From: Euptelea pleiosperma
Lineage: Eukaryota; Streptophyta; Magnoliopsida; Ranunculales; Eupteleaceae
NCBI GenBank assembly: GCA_035048495.1
Contig: CM068542.1
Span: forward strand, 37,663,109-37,727,108
Reading direction: 5' to 3'
Length of the DNA stretch: 64,000 nt
Below the pieces are notes generated by a model. It was not told where the DNA came from. It saw nothing but the letters and a program-made list of their open reading frames with translations, and did not search any database. Every line of letters begins with the position of its first letter. Within the stretch, counting starts at the first letter, position 1. Made by a program: the position numbers and the translations under genes. Below are positions 22,083-34,540 of the stretch, one piece after another.

Positions 22083-22206
22083 AGATGTATTTTGTTTTTC
22101 TGTTTTTGGGTTGTTAGCTCTAGCTTTGTGAAGGTTTTCTCAACCTTCTCCGCTTGTTTGTACTCTTTCTTTTCTTTTCAGCAAAGCTATACTTATTAAA
22201 AAAAGT
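22083..22206 (+). mobile_element. Possible LINE 3' tail
   Basis: A T/CT-rich stretch with TTTTTGGGTTGTTAGCTCT and TTTGTACTCTTTCTTTTC ends in TTATTAAAAAAA. This resembles the 3' UTR of the LINE at 17284-17440 in style. There is no coding part, so the call is tentative. Confidence 0.3.
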
Positions 22207-22489
22207 TCATTTTGGATCTTACTGAGAAGACGACTTTGTGTGCAGATTCGCATGGCATGCCATCATGCGCAGATTGGTTACATACCTACTTCATATAAGT
22301 ATTCAGAACCTCTTTCAATCGCTTTGTTTTTATTATTTGTTGGAAACGGAGATAGCCGTGGGCAACCTAGGGGTGGAAGTCAGTCCATCATCATATCTAT
22401 TGGAAACGGAGATAACCGTGACCAGCCCTGGTGTGAAAGTTAGTCCAACCCGACTTGAGAATAATTCGAATCCAGCCACTTATAGCTAG

Positions 22490-23400
22490 GGTCGGATTTG
22501 AAAGGTTCTAGTCATCGAATCTGATGGATCATCCCTATGAGAGAGGGTGATCACTAGTAGAGTTCCTAGAGCTTCTGAGCATGAGGAAGCTAGTTCTAGG
22601 ATCGAATAAGAGGACCTAGAGGGTCGACGTTGAAAGATTCTAATCATCAAACTAACTCGATGGGTCACCGATATGAGAGAAGGTGATCACTAGCAGAGTT
22701 TCTAGAGCTTATGAGAAGCCAAAACATGAAAGCTAGTAGGTAAAGTAGATGAGCTGAGATACTTTGCCATGAGTTTGTATTAGACCTAGATTTCTTTTTA
22801 TGTTGAATTATTATGGAGTTACATAAATCAGAATGTTTTGCTTGGGTTGAACAGGTGTCGAGGTGGCAGAGTAGAGCAAGTCGGGATGGACGTAGGTCTT
22901 CTCTCAAAGTATTACTCAAAACTTGGGATAGATAAGGGCTACATCAAAACTTAGGTTGGATAGAGCTCAAGATCCAATGGGAGCAAGACCTATCATGCTA
23001 ATGGTTACTTTTGCAGTGGTTAGATCTCCATCACCATACAACGTGATCCTAGGGAGATCCTGGATCCACTGCATGCATGAAAGTTGTCCCCTAGCTAGGT
23101 TTCCTTCTCCAAGAGTAAGATGAACTCCGCGCGCAGATTGAGATGTGGACACAAGACAGAACAGGTCAAGGCTAAAGGCTAGAGACACTTAGATGGGTTA
23201 GCCCTATGGGAGAGGGTGGCCACAAGTTCCTGTAGATCTCGAGCATAGCGACTGACCTAAGAACGTTACTTCTGATGCGAATAAGGGAGGCACAATACCT
23301 TTACAACTTCGATCATTTAGTGTTGCCAAACGCGGAGGCCACGTGCGAGAAGCGTACATCCTATGGGAGAAGGTGGACACCAGTTCCTACGGGCCTTGGG
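22490..23400 (+). repeat. Four dispersed copies of a ~90-bp repeat unit
   Basis: A unit with the pattern CCTATGAGAGAGGGTGATCAC followed by AGAGTTCCTAGAGCTT is seen near 22530-22600, 22670-22715, 23200-23260 and 23357-23420, with increasing divergence. It overlaps the stretch holding gypsy-like protease relics and may belong to the same decayed element. Confidence 0.5.
22960..23137 (+). pseudogene. Ty3/gypsy-like aspartic protease relic
   Basis: The frame reads GARPIMLMVTFAVVRSPSPY, then NVILGRSWIH and LARFPSP, ending at a TGA near 23120. The SPYNVILGR-W pattern and the following FPSP are typical of the end of the protease region of plant gypsy polyproteins. Too short and broken for a lineage call. 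A degraded second copy of the same ~88 bp lies at 23565-23660. Confidence 0.5.
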
Positions 23401-23559
23401 CTGAGGAAGTTGGTTCTATGAGTAGTAAGGGAGTCCATAATCCATATATAGGTCAGACCTCGAATACCTTAGTATTCTCAGGTGGCGAAGAATGAAAGGT
23501 ATCGACAAGAGGAGAACTCTGCGACACACTGTGCAGATGGATGAGTTCTCTCAAAATAG

Positions 23560-23662
23560 ACTTGGGGGCGAGACCAGTTACACTTGTGGTCATTTTTGCG
23601 GTGGGTAGGGTTTCGTCACCATACAACTTGATCCTAGAGAGCTCCTGGATCCACAAATAGAC
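23560..23662 (+). pseudogene. Second, more degraded copy of the gypsy-like protease relic
   Basis: Reads GARPVTLVVIFAVGR, then SSPYNLILESSWIH, then a stop. It is a direct repeat of 22982-23069, 586 bp downstream, and shares TCACCATACAAC and CTCCTGGATCCAC-like words. Confidence 0.45.
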
Positions 23663-23985
23663 TTGGGGGTGTAACTAACATATCCAAAAATTATTAATCA
23701 TTCCAAAAAAAAAAAAAAAAAAAAAAAGTAGTTTAATCAGATGCTTAGGATCATTCAATTACAACGACTTTGACAACAGTTGCAAACCAAAAGCGGGCCC
23801 ATGGATCCGATGGCCCATATCAATTAATGCCAATGAATAATGTAATTTTTTATTTTATTTTTTGATGGAAAATATGGCTTTCACGCAATTGAGAGAACTA
23901 CAACCAAACAAGCTGTAACAACAAAAAAAAAAAAATCTCCTCTCTTGACCACGACTGGGTTTGCCTGGGCGAGACAGCATGACTC

Positions 23986-24339
23986 GAGTAAGACTTGCCT
24001 GACCACCCACAATATAAGCCACGTGACAATTTATTACAGGACACTGACCGTATAGATGTTTGACCAATCCCTAGGTGGACCTACAAACCCAAAATCAACG
24101 TGATCAGTGATTTCTAAGCATTAGTTGAAGTCATTTTCGATTGGTTGATTTTAACCGTAGGAATTTGAGCATTATTTACCATTATTTCCGTACAAAGATC
24201 CAAAGGTTTCAAATCACTAGTCAAGGCCGATTTTTTGTTTGTAGGTCCACTTACGGATTGGTCAAAAATCTATACGGGCAGTGTCCTCTAATAAATTGCC
24301 ACGTGTCTTATACTGTGGGTTGTCAGGCTAGTCTTACTC
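23986..24339. mobile_element. MULE-type MITE (GAGTAAGACTT ends), G-box in both arms
   Basis: Ends GAGTAAGACTTGCCTGAC and its complement GTCAGGCTAGTCTTACTC. Flanks GCATGACTC and ACGTGACTC agree at 7 of 9 positions, consistent with an aged 9-bp duplication. CACGTG occurs at 24020-24025 and 24300-24305. The core CAACGTGATCAGTGATTT and its near-complement later in the element form a long hairpin. Confidence 0.65.
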
Positions 24340-24560
24340 ACGTGACTCCATCCTTGCCGAGACTTAATTTTTTTTTCCAAGGTTGCCCTTAACAGCTGTC
24401 CACTGTCTCTGTCACCACCTTGTCCTTTTGCAATGAGCCTAAAAACGTAAACTCAATGAAAATGGGAGTACGTGGCAAACAAAGAAGTTTAAGAACCTAC
24501 CCTACTTCCCCAGGTACAGGATACCAGACTCCTAAGAATGGCGGTGCTACACATAACTCC

Positions 24561-24912
24561 GAGTAAAACTTCGTTGACCGCCCACGATATGAGATACGTG
24601 GCACATTTGTAGAGAACGATGATCGTATGGATGTTTTGCAAATTCCTAAGTGGACGTACAAATAAAAAATCGACCTGATCAGTGATTTCTTAGCGTTGGA
24701 TTGGAGTCATTTTATGGGTTGATTTTAACCGTGGGAATTAGAGCATTATTGGCCATTATTTGGGTACAAGGATCCAAAGGTTTGAAATCACTAATCAGGC
24801 TGATTTTTGGTTCGTAGGCCCATATATGGATTGGCCAAACATCAATACGAACAGCGTTCTCTAAAAGTGAACCACGTGGCTCATATTGTGGGCTGTCACC
24901 AAAGTTTTACTC
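24561..24912. mobile_element. MULE-type MITE (GAGTAAAACTT ends)
   Basis: Ends GAGTAAAACTTCG and AAAGTTTTACTC. Flanks CATAACTCC and CGTAACACC agree at 7 of 9 positions. Carries the shared core (CCTGATCAGTGATTTC with CACTAATCAGGCTGATTT) and an intact CACGTG at 24873-24878. Confidence 0.65.
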
Positions 24913-25470
24913 CGTAACACCTCCAAAACGCCCCAATTCGTGGATGCTTTTATTTTGTCCTAACCGGCGTCCTTCAGACAAAGCACGTCCAAATGCCACG
25001 TGCCCGTCTCCTCATTCGAGAAACTCAAACTGCAGTCTGCAGCCGGGAGGGAGGTTTGTCGCATTTGCGTGTGAGAGACAAAAATAGAGATGGGTCCCAC
25101 GAGAATCGTTTCATCATGCGCCTATTTGAAATTTTGAGATGATTCCGTGTTCAAACGTAATACAAGAAAACTGTATCAAAATCATCACTTTTCACGTTAC
25201 CATTCCAGTCGAGGACGTTTCTAGAATCGAGACTGTTGGATGGTATTCGAGATTCGTGTGCTGAGGACATGGGACGATGTAGACCTTGAGGCGGATAACA
25301 TCACTTTTTGACTCCGAGGTGGCAAGGTGGGTAAAATCACATGTCAAGGGGCCCACTTTTGATTGCTTAAGAAAATTAGAAAATAATGCAAAAAAAAATA
25401 AAATTACTGGTGGCAGAACAATAGTCAAAGAAGACATTAGAGAGAGGGAAGAGGGAGAAGAAATTAAAAA

Positions 25471-26279
25471 AAGGGTCGGGCTCCGTTGACAGATATAAAA
25501 TGACAGGTAAAATGACAGGGACACAATATAAGGGAAAAATCTATGATACAGACTTCTGCATCAAAATTTTGATGCAGAAGTCCCTCAAATTGCAACGTAG
25601 TAGACTTTTTCGGCCCACTTGCCCCTTCAATGACTAGCCGATCCACACACCAAAAATCAGTGTGAACAGTGATTCTTAGCCATTGAATTTGAGCACTTTC
25701 AATCATGGGCTTGGAACCAACTCATAGGCCTTCTCATAAAGCCCATTTTGAAGAAGTGCTCAAATCCTACAGGTAGAAATCACGAATCATGCTGATTTTT
25801 GGTGTGTAGGTCCATCATAGTGTGGGCCAGACATTGAAGGGGCAAGTGGACCCGAACAAGTCTACTACGTTGCAATTTAAGGGACTTCTGCATCAAAATT
25901 TCGATACAGAAATTTGCATCAAAGAACAGCCCCAATATAAGCCAGGTGGCACACTGTTCAAGGAATCTGACCGTACGGATGCTTGTCCTATCCCATGGTA
26001 GACCTACAAACCAAAAATCAGCCTGATTAGTGATTTATAAGTATTGCATCTTTGTACCTCAAATACAGCTCAAATTCCCACAGTTGAGATCAGCCCATGA
26101 AAATAAGTTCAATCCAAAGCCTAATCACTAATCAAGCTGATTTTTGGTTTGTAGGTCCACCATGGGATAGGACAAAAATCTATACGGTCAGAGTCCTGTA
26201 ACAGTGTGCCACGTGTCTTATATTGTGTCCCTGTCCTTTTAATCTGTCATTTTAGATCTGTCAACGGAGCCCGACCCTT
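25471..26279. mobile_element. Outer MITE with ~60-bp inverted ends, interrupted by another MITE
   Basis: The left arm starts AAGGGTCGGGCTCCGTTGAC (25471) and the right arm ends with its exact complement (26279). Similarity continues about 60 bp inward to CACAATATAAG. The element is split by a second element at 25533-25932. Its remaining interior carries the shared CAAAAATCAGCCTGATTAG core and CACGTG at 26210-26215. Its own target duplication is unreadable in flanking A runs. Confidence 0.7.
25524..25941. mobile_element. Inner MITE with perfect 9-bp TSD, nested in the outer MITE
   Basis: The 400-bp element (25533-25932) is flanked by CAATATAAG at 25524-25532 and 25933-25941. Its arms contain GACTTCTGCATCAAAATTTT and near-complements, plus CAACGTAGTAGACTT inverted near the right end. 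The interior has the same ATCAG...TGATTTTTGG hairpin core as its neighbours. No coding capacity. Confidence 0.75.
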
Positions 26280-26571
26280 AAAAAAAAAAAAATATTGTTC
26301 ATTGTTGTGAGTCATCAAGATTGACTACCTCCCACTTTTCATCAATTATTGTTCTTTTTTTTTTTTATATATATGTAAGTGTTGATTTGGTATGCAGGTC
26401 TGTTCTTCTCTTTGTTGCCTTCTTGCAGCTCACGCTTCTCTTCTCTCTGTTTTGCCTGATCGTTTTGACCGTTATATTTCTCATTTTTTTGATCTAAAAC
26501 TCTCTCTGTATCTCTTGCATGGTGGTTCTCTTCAATACATCTCTCCTTTCTCTGATATTCTTTGTCTCTAC

Positions 26572-29500
26572 ATGTCGAATTCCATGAAAGGTTGGTTGAA
26601 GATCATCTATGTGGTCTTTGCCTTCTGTTCTGCTCTCTTTCTTGGTGCTCTCAAAGGTACTTTCTTCTTCTCTCTACTGTTTTGTACTTTTTTGGATGAA
26701 TTTGATGGTGGGTATTTTGTTTTATGTGTCTTCTTGACATTTCATGTTTAGTTTGATGATGGGTTCTTCAATTTTCTGTTGATTTTTTTTTTTTTTTTTT
26801 AATGTTAACAGCTTTATTGGTGGGTCCAATTGCTGGTTTGATACTGATAATTGGGAATGTTGGGGTGATTCTGGGGCTCTTCCCTGCTCATGTTGCCTGG
26901 ACTGTCTACACCCTTATTAAGTTAGTAGCTTTTTAACATTTATTTACTTCATTTCAAGGCAATATCTTTCGTGTTTGGTTTATAGGAGCTTGATTTCTCT
27001 GTGGGGTTTTTTATTTATTTTTTATTTTAAATATTCTTTGCTTAGATGTTTGGGTTGAGATGATGTTCTTTCTTACTTGGGTTGGGTCTGATTGATCAAA
27101 GCGTTTGTCATGTAGGACTAATCGATTAGATGTACCACTCAAAGTCGCTTTCCTGTTTCCTTTGCCTGTATTATTTGGCCTATGGTTGTGTCTCGGCATC
27201 GCCGGCAGTGTTCTTGTAGGAGTGGGTTACGGATTCTTTACGCCTTGGGTATCAACATTTGAGGCCTTCAGAGAGGACGGTGAATCGAGGAAGTTTTTGC
27301 ACTGCATTGTGGTAAAGTTTGGTTCCTCTTGGTCATTTTTCTTTATTCTAGTTCATAATTCAATTGTATATACAAGTATCATGGGATTGACTTCTTTTTC
27401 TTTGATGAATGGCTAGGATGGAACATGGGGAACCATTAAAGGGAGCTGCACCGTGGTCAGAGATTTTGCCGATATCTGCTACCATTCTTACCCAATCTAC
27501 TTAAAGGAATTACGTGAGGGTTCTGGTTTAAATGAAACTCAAACTCTGAGGTATGTTAACCATTTCTTTTTGAAATTTAACTTGGGAAACACATATGATA
27601 GAATAGAATAGAAAAAAGACACACCAAATATTCCATATCCCATGTGGATCAAGAATTCAGGTCCTTGTCTGAATGAGTGCAACTCTCTAATGGAGAGTCT
27701 GGACCTCTAAAATAGTATCTTAATTATCAATTTTGTATACAATAATAGGGTTCCAATGTGTAATATGATGTCTTTTGTTAGATATGTAGTAATGAGAACA
27801 TTGATATGTGGCGGCATTATACTTTCACAAATAAAAGCTACCTATTGAGAAGTGTAGAAATTAAATTCATTCTTCTGAATAATTCATAAAAATTTGAAAC
27901 AGAGAATCCAAACATGCAAGTCGCAAATTCTCCAAAGTGTGACTGACTTAAATGTCCTAATGTGGGTGAATAAAGCAGAAATGCATCCTTGGAGTTGGGG
28001 GTCATACTGAGGAGATACATTGATTTAGGTTATGGATTTGTGGTATCTTTCAATCATGTTTGTTGGCTAGTTGAGTAGCTTACCTTCTCGCTGAAGGGCA
28101 TGTCTTGGGATTGGCTCTTAGTTCTGGATCTACCCAACTTCCCCTTCTGTTTTGGGCCTCTTTGATTTTTTCCTATGATTACTATTTTATCTTCTTTCTT
28201 TAGTAGATTCTCATTGTTTACAATATAAAGCACAGGAAAACCTATTACTGCTAAGAATAATGGAAGGACTAAGAACAACATAAAATATGAGCAATGAAGA
28301 ATTACTCATAACCATGACATTGCAACCACTTTGCAGGTTGGTACATGTGCCTGCATGTATTGCTGTGGGGCTGATGGGACTAATTGTAGAGATTCCTCTT
28401 TACACTTCCATCGCCATAATAAAGAGTCCATACATGCTTTTCATGGGCTGGTACCGGTTGCTACATGATCTAGTAAGCCGAGAAGGTCCATTCCTTGAAA
28501 CAGCTTGTATACCGATTGCTGGTTTGGCAATCCTTCTGTGGCCACTTGCCGTCATCGGGAGCATCTTATTGGCTATTTTCTCGAGCTTCTTCATTGGATT
28601 GTATGGATCAGTTATAGTCTATCAGGTCCACTTTACCTTCAATCTTTCCTTTCTCTTACACTTGGCCTTTCTCAGAACATAACTTACCTTTTAGTCTCTG
28701 CATTGGTGCAGGAAAGATCTTTTAGAAGAGGCGTAGCTTATGTAATTGCCATGGTTGCAGAATTTGATGAGTACACAAATGATTGGCTTTATCTGAGAGA
28801 GGGGTCTATACTTCCAAAGTAATCTCACTTTCAATTGTTTCTTTTCTTCAATCTTGAACTGGTTCATTTGTGCCTATTAAGTATTACTGTGAGAGATCTG
28901 TCCGTGTGGATTCCCATCTTTTTTAACAGTAGCTATCCCATTGCTCACAGCCAGGCCCCGGTACAGAAAGAAAAGATCCTCTCATTCGACAGAGTTTTCT
29001 GTTGGAGGAAGTCGTGCATCAGGAAGCAAGTTCAGTGCTGTTTCTACAGAACCACCTGCAATGCTTATGCCAAGCTTAGCTCCTTCAAGATCTGTTAGGG
29101 AGGCTATACAAGAAGTCAAAATGGTGCAGGTCTACTTCTTTACTCTGACTCTCATATTAATTTTCTTCCTAATATTGCAATCCCATACTTTAGGATTTGT
29201 AAGATATCCCAGAGGTTAAAACAGAAACTCTTCTTTTATGATTAATGGGGACTATAGTCATAGAAAGGGTTACAGATGAATTGACACTAATCTTTGTAGG
29301 TTTGAAGAATGCTGAATAATCTTTGAAAGTGTGTTATTAATATTACTCTAGTCAACACGACAGAGGAATTAAATGAATAACAATCAACAGATACCAGCAT
29401 TATAAAGGTCATGAGCTTGAATGTTATCCCTCAAGCTGGCTTACATAGTTACAAACTAAAAATTGTTCTCAGCTTGACAAATGAACAACTGAAACTTATC

Positions 29501-32500
29501 TTTTCCCAATGATTTGGTTCGAATATCAGCTAACTGGCTGCTGCTGATGCTTCTTTATCAAAGAATCTTGATTAAGCCTAGTGTGATCTCATGAACAACA
29601 TGCCAGTGTATGCCTATGTGTTTAGTTTGCTTTTATAAAACTCGGTTTGATTAAATGTGGATAAATCTTTCTTATCACAATCCATCTCTGGGTCCTCTGA
29701 GCCATACACATTGCAGTAGACATAATTGCTCTGTATTCAACCTCAACACTTGAATGAGCCACCCTATCTTGTTTCCTACTTTCCTCAGGACACCAAAGTG
29801 AAACCCACACAATTGGGCACTTTGCTCAATACACACCCTGATTCTTGCAAAACATGCACTCTTGGAGTCCATAGACAGCCTTCTTCAAATATTATATAAG
29901 ATGTTTTAAGAGTGAGAGACCATGTAGTGGTGTCGTGTACTTTGAATTCCTCATCAAATGGAAGGGCCAACCATACTGTGATAGAACATGGGTTACTAAA
30001 ACAAATTTGCAATTCAATGACGACACACATATGAGAAGTTCGTAGAGGCATTCTAGTCGTCGCTAAGAATTTCCCAACCTAGTAGGATTGATGCAGACCA
30101 GCCATTTTCATTTGATGTGGGAGAGTTAACGAAATGTGGAAGCAGTGAACAAAAATGACGGAAGAAATCAGCCACTTAAGTGTTAGAAGTAGATGGGGAG
30201 TTAATTAGGAATCAAGTTATTAATAAGGGAATTGCAGTCCCATCTATTTTTTTCCATTAAGTTAGGGTTAGAAGATTCATTTCAGTTTAAGTTTGAGATT
30301 AAATGTAACTATTGGAAGGCACATGCGTGAGAGAGACAGTTCCTAAAAAAGGAGAGAGTGGGAGAGAGGGAACAGTTATAGGAGAGTTATTTTACAAGAG
30401 TGGGACCCGTTTTAAGAGTGGGAACATTTGCAGTAGAGTTGGGGTTATTTTTGAAAAAAAAATGTCAAAATTATTGTGACTAGCAAATGAAGGGCCAATG
30501 TAAACAACTGTTACCTCAAGTGTTCACATTATTGTGACTAGCAAATGTAAACAACTGTTACCTCAAGTGTTTCTTTGTAATAGTATTAGTGGAAGGCACA
30601 TGTGTGAGAGAGATAGTTCCTAAAAAAGGGAGGGAGTGGGACAGAGGGAACGGTTATAGGAGAGTTATTCTAAGAGAGTGGGAACTGTTTAAGGAGAGTG
30701 GGAATGGTTGCAAGAGAGTTGAGTGATATTTTTGAAAAAAAATGTCAAAATGTAATAAAAGTACATTTTTACCTTTCATTGTTATTGATAAGTTCACAGA
30801 GATAAGAGCAATATTATGGGGAAAAGTGGAAAAATGTAAACTGCTTACCCCGAGTGTTCCCTATATGATAGAATATAGATATAGATGAAGGGTGGGAAAG
30901 GTTTGTTTCAGTTTTAAAGTTTTAAAGAAAACAAAGAGCTGGAGAAGTTTTCCCCTTGGCCTTGGTTGATTGTTCTCTCAGTTGTTATTGTTATTTTCCC
31001 GATTTTCCTCCTCTTTTGTATGTTCTTAATTCCATGTTCCTGCATGAAACCTTTAGCAGCCAGTCATGCTTTTATCTTTCAACCATGTTAACTTAACTTT
31101 CAAAACTGGACAAGTAAAGCTAAACAGACATTGTTTCCACAATTCAAGATGCAATTTCTCTCATTTTCTTCCTCGGAGTTATTAATAATTAATTAACTGT
31201 CATTAGTATTCTGCCTTTAATATGAATTAAAAGGCCTGTGATGTTTAATCCAAAATGCAACAGATATGGGAACACATGATGAAGTCCTGTGAAATGAAGG
31301 GCAAGGAACTGGTGGATGCAAATGTGATAACATCGGCTGATCTCAGTGAGTGGTGCAGGGCAAAGACCAGCGGTGAAGCAATCATTGTTGGAATTGGCCT
31401 GCCTTCTTACTCGTTCTTGCATCATCTGCTCCAGTCCATCAAGGCTGGATCAGGTGGGTTGCTGCTGCTTGATGGTGTTGAAGTCAACCATCTGAACCGA
31501 CCCCAAGACCGGCTGTTGGACTGGTTCTTCCATCCTGTAATGGTTATAAAAGAGCAGATCAAGGTCATAAAAATGGGAGAAGGTGAAGTGAGGTTCTTGG
31601 AGAAGGTTGTTCTCTTTGGTAGTGATACCCAACGCATGGAGGCTTGGAACAATGGCTGTATGGTTCCTCAGGATGTTCTCAGGACTGCTCAAATTCAGGG
31701 CATCAGCAGAAGGTATGGACTTTCTTTGCATCTATTCATGTTCATTAAAGCGGAAAAGTTTATACTTTTTGTATGGGTTTTTTTATCTTTTATAATTTAA
31801 TATTTTTCTGTAAGCCTTGGGGAATGTCATAAGCCTTGTCTCAAGGCATAAGCATCAACTTTTTTCGAAGCATTGACAGAAAAAATCCAGTGTTTCCAAG
31901 GTGGTAGGCATTCTTGAATATATTGAAGAGGATGGGTATGAATGCCTTCCCAGATGGCTGTGTTACCCAGGTACGGCAGAGACACTGAAAAAAGTTGAAG
32001 TGTCCGATATGGAAACGGCTTCCATTTCAGTGCCCAAGTAACATAGCTATGATGGTATTTCCTGTTATGGGAAGAATGTCAGGGCTGGTTTGGCCTATCT
32101 GGAAAAATCACAGAATTCAATAGGAGTTTGTGTGTTTTCAAGAAATTAACTGAATACCCATTTGACATCCAGCCAGATCTTTACATTTAGTTCTATTAGT
32201 TAGCTCTATTAAATATCTTTGTAGAGGCAATAAGAGTTTTTTTCGCTTCTTAAGAAGCAGTTTCTAGGTTCTATTCAAATATTTTGAATGTTCCACTTCA
32301 ATGTGCCCAATGAGAGCAATTTATTTGCTCAGGTTGGAAAACGAGACAATTTAAACATATTCTCTGAGCTGCATGATCAAAGTAGATGAGCCTCTTAATT
32401 TATTACTGAGAATTGATGTACTGGCAGGCTGATCGGAATGACAAGGAGTGTATCGAAGTTCCCAACTTACAGAAGGAGATTCAACCAGGTTGTGAAGGCT

Positions 32501-32581
32501 TTGATTGCATATTCTCTAGAGAAGGGGCGTTCTTCTAGATCCAATTCGATCAGATCAGTTGCTTCCATTGAAGTTGTGTAG
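26572..32581 (+). CDS. Multi-pass membrane protein, At3g27390-like family
   Basis: Nine exons join in frame to 565 codons plus stop: 26572-26656, 26812-26920, 27116-27311, 27417-27550, 28337-28625, 28712-28818, 28955-29129, 31264-31712 and 32428-32581. The first half is hydrophobic, with several membrane segments (LKIIYVVFAFCSALFLGALK; ALLVGPIAGLILIIGNVGVI; VAFLFPLPVLFGLWLCLGIA). Conserved loops include GYGFFTPWVSTFEAF, DGTWGTIKGSCTVVRDF, KSPYMLFMGWYRLLHDL and REGPFLETACIPIAGLAILL. The second half is a soluble tail with a serine-rich stretch and ends IEVV. The pattern matches the plant family annotated as uncharacterized membrane protein At3g27390; its molecular role is not known to me. An in-frame ATG at 26392 would add 60 residues. 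The start at 26572 is preferred because the family has a short N-terminus before its first membrane segment. Confidence 0.88.
29440..29905 (-). pseudogene. Copia RNase H relic in intron 7
   Basis: The minus strand reads WCPEESRKQDRVAHSSVEVEYRAI, the copia RNase H segment with its conserved glutamate, followed downstream by a degraded HIGIHWHVVHEI region and SSSQLADIRTKSLG, the usual end of copia RNase H. Frames are broken. No LTRs were recognised around it. It lies antisense in the 2.1-kb intron 29130-31263. Confidence 0.6.
30314..30861. repeat. Tandem duplication of a ~277-bp unit in intron 7
   Basis: Unit 1 (30314-30590) and unit 2 (30591 to about 30861) both start GGAAGGCACATG and share CAGTTCCTAAAAAA-like, GTTATAGGAGAGTTATT and TTGAAAAAAAAATGTCAAAA segments. 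Both end in a TGTAAAC...GTGTTCC-type segment. Unit 1 additionally contains a short internal tandem (ATTGTGACTAGCAAATG, twice). Confidence 0.65.
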
Positions 32582-33403
32582 GCTGTTTTTAAGCCAAATG
32601 TTCTGTTCATGTTTTACTAATGCTTGTTATTTCTGGTGTTCCTGAGATCAATGATATAGGGTTAAAAGAGGTAGAAGATTGGGGTCCTTCCATCAGCCTT
32701 GTAAGTAGAAATCATCATTCCTTGTTTAAATATTGTGGTCTGCCTACCACAACAGCCAACATCGTGGTCAAAGACAAAAAAACAGAAGAACAGCAGCAAC
32801 AACACACTGCATTTCTGTTTGGACAAAATTTTGAAATTCAAAACCTCAGAATACTCTAATTTATATTGTTGTAAATGTATAATTTTCTTCCCTTCAAGGT
32901 TGAGATAGTTGAATTAGAACAAGTAAAAACATGCTCCATCACAGAGAGAGGGATGCATTGTAGAAAATATCATGTACAGTTGGTGTTCTAATATAATACT
33001 AGTGGTGGCAGGGTTTTGTGCATAATACTCTTCTAATTTAGATTTCTCTTGGGCAAGGTTTGAATGTCGGTGTCGGGCAAAGATTCGATCCATCTGGAAG
33101 TGGAAACTAGTTGTGGAATTCTATGGGGGACTTGATTCTGAAGTTCCTTAAAATCATTAATGTTTGAAGGAAGAGTGATCCCCAAAGCATAAGAATCATA
33201 CAAGTATGTGACTAGCAAATGAAGGGCCAATTTTGAAATTTAAAACCCATGGGCAAAATTATTATATGCAACAACCCATAGTAGTCCAAACAACGTATGA
33301 ATCGCTTACACGTCTCTAGAAATAAACTGTTTGAGGTACAAAAGTAAAAAATCATAACTGAATGCCCAACAACTAAGAAAATATTAAAGATCAAGTAGCA
33401 TTT

Positions 33404-34080
33404 TCTCCACTATTGGAGCTCTTATTCGAGTCCGTTGAGGACATACGGTAGATAGCTTGTAGCAAAGTGGTGCTTCTTGATGCTACAAAACCATCCGAAT
33501 CAGTCCTTAGACTCCTTACTACTACATGGATCCATTGTTGGGTTAGGTGTCTTGTATTCTGCAAGAAGTACTATTCTGCAGGGATTATACTGTTAATTAA
33601 GCCACATCTACTGCAGTGAAGTCCAAAACGAACAGATCGCCAGATGCTAATGTCTGGGAGTCTAATGAAAGAAATATTGGTCCTTGTAGCTAGTTGCTTG
33701 CCAGCAAATATTGGTCCTACCCTGTAAAAAATGAATTAGTGCCTGAGCGTCGCTCTCAAGCTCCACTATTGGAGCTCTTATTCGAGTCTCTTTAGGTCAT
33801 ATCCCTCTTGTAGTAAAGTGGTGCTACTTGTATGGTGTCCATACAAGTCCGTACAGTATGCGTTTGGGTACAGATCATAAGGAGTATTTTGGGTATTTCC
33901 ATGTACCAGATATTTATTCTCTAAAGAGGCCTTGGGGTTTCTACTCGTACATTGAGAGAGTAAGATAGAGAGGAAACTACAATTCTTTAGAGATAGTAAA
34001 AAATCTCCTCACCTGTAGACGTAGACACACTACTACCGATCCACGTAAATTTCTTGTGTGCATGTGATTGATCTTTTGAT
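33404..34080 (+). other. Intergenic stretch with a possible copia LTR remnant
   Basis: CCACTATTGGAGCTCTTATT occurs twice (about 33404 and 33763). From about 33830 to 34060 the sequence has the look of a copia LTR end: TTGGGTATTTCC, a GAGAGAGTAAGATAGAGAGG stretch, and CGATCCACGTAAATTTCTTG. No primer site or second LTR was found, so this is tentative. Confidence 0.3.
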
Positions 34081-34540
34081 TTTCTTCATTTTTGCTGATT
34101 GATGAAAAGTCAATGCTCAACAGGTAACTTGCATTCACGTATTTTTTTGAAGTACCCATATTATGGTCTGATCCATTGGGAGGCAAGGGATTTTCAAAGG
34201 ACGGCATAAAGATTTCCGTTTCCTGGAGTATATTCGTTGGGTTCCAAGATTGGCATTCAAAAATTGATCCCCAACGGAATTTCCATATTTGCCATAAAAA
34301 AAAAGGCAGCGAAGGGTGACCAGGTTTCCACATCTACAGCATATAATTGAGGTGGATTGAGCCATAACTCGATCCATTGAAGGAGAAAGATAGGGAGGGC
34401 ATGCTTTCAATTCGTAATGCCCATCATCTACTACCAATCCATATCCTCTTTGTGAAAGGGGACTCAAATAGTAGTCGCTACGCTACTGCCATCTCACATA
34501 GAGCACATTCCAAAAGGGTCGGCGTCAGCCTTCCGGTACA

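Noticed and set aside
24141..24392. Short frames across the MITEs (for example 24141-24392, 44116-44334, 51593-51778)
   Set aside because: They repeat because the MITEs repeat; the translations carry no domain and the frames are not kept between copies.
26392..26571. In-frame upstream ATG that would add 60 residues to the At3g27390-like protein
   Set aside because: The extension is Ser/Leu-rich and unlike the short N-terminus of the family; it is more likely 5' UTR. It cannot be fully excluded without cDNA.
34135..34467. Overlapping minus-strand frames of 118 and 110 codons
   Set aside because: Two frames over the same DNA with no recognisable protein pattern; both probably due to chance in intergenic sequence.
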